Below are positions 5,437 through 6,285 of a stretch of DNA of 6,285 bases, piece by piece. Source of the DNA: Propionibacteriaceae bacterium (GTDB lineage: Bacteria; Actinomycetota; Actinomycetes; Propionibacteriales; Propionibacteriaceae); the NCBI GenBank assembly GCA_025923975.1, contig JAICEV010000229.1:1-6285 (forward strand), in the 5' to 3' direction. The position numbers and the translations under genes were made by a program. The notes below the pieces were generated by a model that ran no database searches, was not told where the DNA came from, and saw nothing but the letters and a program-made list of their open reading frames with translations. Numbering within the stretch: the stretch's first letter is position 1; each line of letters opens with the position of its first letter.

Positions 5437-6285
5437 ATGAGCGCTAGGGAATCTGTGCCGGATGCGTTGATCATGGGCGCGCCGAAGGCGGGGACGAGCG
5501 CGTTGCACGCGGCGCTGGCGCAGCATCCCCAGATCTACGCCTCGCCGATCAAGGAGCCTAAGTACTACATGTGCTGGGACGCTCCTCCTCCGGCGTACCG
5601 CGGTCCGGGCGATGCACACAGTAACCAGGAGTGGATCTGGCGTCGCGAGGAGTATCAAGCGCTCTTTCATCGAGCTCCGGAGCAGTCCGTTCGGCTAGAG
5701 AGCACGCCGTTCTATCTCTATATGCCCGGGGCTCGGCGCAGGATCGCAGAGGAACTGCCCGAGGCCAAGTTGATCATCATCGTCCGCGATCCGATCGATC
5801 GGGGGTACTCGAATTGGATGCATCTATGGGTCGACGGACTGGAGCCGATCTCGGAGTTCGTCGATGCGTGGCACGTCGAAGATGCCCGGGTTGCTGCTGG
5901 ATGGGCGCCTTTCTGGCACTACCGACGCCTTGGGCGTTACGGCGAACAACTCGCGGATCTGCTGGGTCGAATAGAACGCGAGCGGGCCTTGGTTCTTCGC
6001 TATCGGCAACTGGTGTCTCAACCCAAAGAGACGCTGAACCGTGTCGCACGCTTTCTCGGTATCGCTGAAGATCAGATCACTTCGATCCCCCCGGACAACG
6101 CTCGTCCGTTCGTGGAGCCTGGCGCACGAGCCGCTGTGCTCGGCCGGGTGATTCGCGCGGGTGCTGCAGCCGCGACTTACCTGCCCCCGCAAGTCTGGCG
6201 TCGGGCCAGCGAACCACTGGTAAGCCTGCTGCAACGCGGTGGGCCTATCCAGCGGCCTAAGCTCCCCGCCGAACAGCGTCTGGGG
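5437..6285 (+). CDS. PAPS-dependent sulfotransferase, C-terminus beyond the right edge
   Basis: An open frame of 283 codons from ATG 5437 continues past the window end. It is predicted to be cytosolic and to transfer sulfate from PAPS to a hydroxyl acceptor. Visible family motifs are MGAPKAGTSAL (13-23), the 5'-phosphosulfate-binding loop; SPIKEPKYYM (36-45); RLESTPFYLY (86-95); and VRDPIDRGYSNW (116-127), the 3'-phosphate-binding segment with Arg117 and Ser125. The later stretches GWAPFWHYRRLGRYGEQL and RYRQLV are also typical of actinobacterial sulfotransferases. No signal peptide or membrane segment is seen. Family members are commonly about 300-390 residues, so perhaps the last few dozen are missing. 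The acceptor cannot be read from sequence. In mycobacteria, relatives sulfate glycolipids, trehalose or menaquinone. ATG 5437 begins just before the P-loop strand and is placed for leaderless translation. The gene follows the oxidase by 47 bases. Confidence 0.93.
   Translation, partial: MSARESVPDALIMGAPKAGTSALHAALAQHPQIYASPIKEPKYYMCWDAPPPAYRGPGDAHSNQEWIWRREEYQALFHRAPEQSVRLESTPFYLYMPGARRRIAEELPEAKLIIIVRDPIDRGYSNWMHLWVDGLEPISEFVDAWHVEDARVAAGWAPFWHYRRLGRYGEQLADLLGRIERERALVLRYRQLVSQPKETLNRVARFLGIAEDQITSIPPDNARPFVEPGARAAVLGRVIRAGAAAATYLPPQVWRRASEPLVSLLQRGGPIQRPKLPAEQRLG

Overview
The window looks chromosomal and actinobacterial, probably mycobacterium-like. It is GC-rich, uses GTG as well as ATG starts, and begins with the tail of what appears to be a DUF222/HNH (13E12-type) protein, a family very common in mycobacteria and relatives. 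The genus is an inference from gene content and not proven. All four genes lie on the + strand, and I see no tRNA, rRNA, CRISPR array, insertion sequence or phage gene.

Layout: (1) 3-170, C-terminal end of a probable DUF222/HNH endonuclease, cut by the left edge. (2) 222-1997, a complete SulP-family anion transporter with a C-terminal STAS domain. (3) 1998-2257, a 260-base non-coding leader containing a small palindrome after sulP and a CTGACGTCAG palindrome before the next gene. (4) 2258-5389, a large secreted protein: signal peptide, charged linker, galactose/glyoxal-oxidase-type copper radical oxidase, then a seven-bladed FG-GAP (integrin-alpha-like) propeller. (5) 5390-5436, a very short gap holding a perfect 9-bp inverted repeat and a -10-like element immediately before the next ATG. 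(6) 5437-6285, a PAPS-type sulfotransferase running off the right edge.

The most notable item is the oxidase. Its predicted metal and radical residues are intact (Cys167, Tyr217, Tyr417, His418, His509). Its only other cysteines, 437 and 440, match the CxxC disulfide of fungal galactose oxidase. It is joined to a complete seven-blade FG-GAP propeller. It sits between an anion (possibly sulfate) transporter and a sulfotransferase. One hypothesis is a cell-surface system that sulfates and oxidises an envelope or extracellular glycan or lipid. The sequence shows the gene order and domains. The pathway link is inference, and the gaps between genes show no translational coupling.
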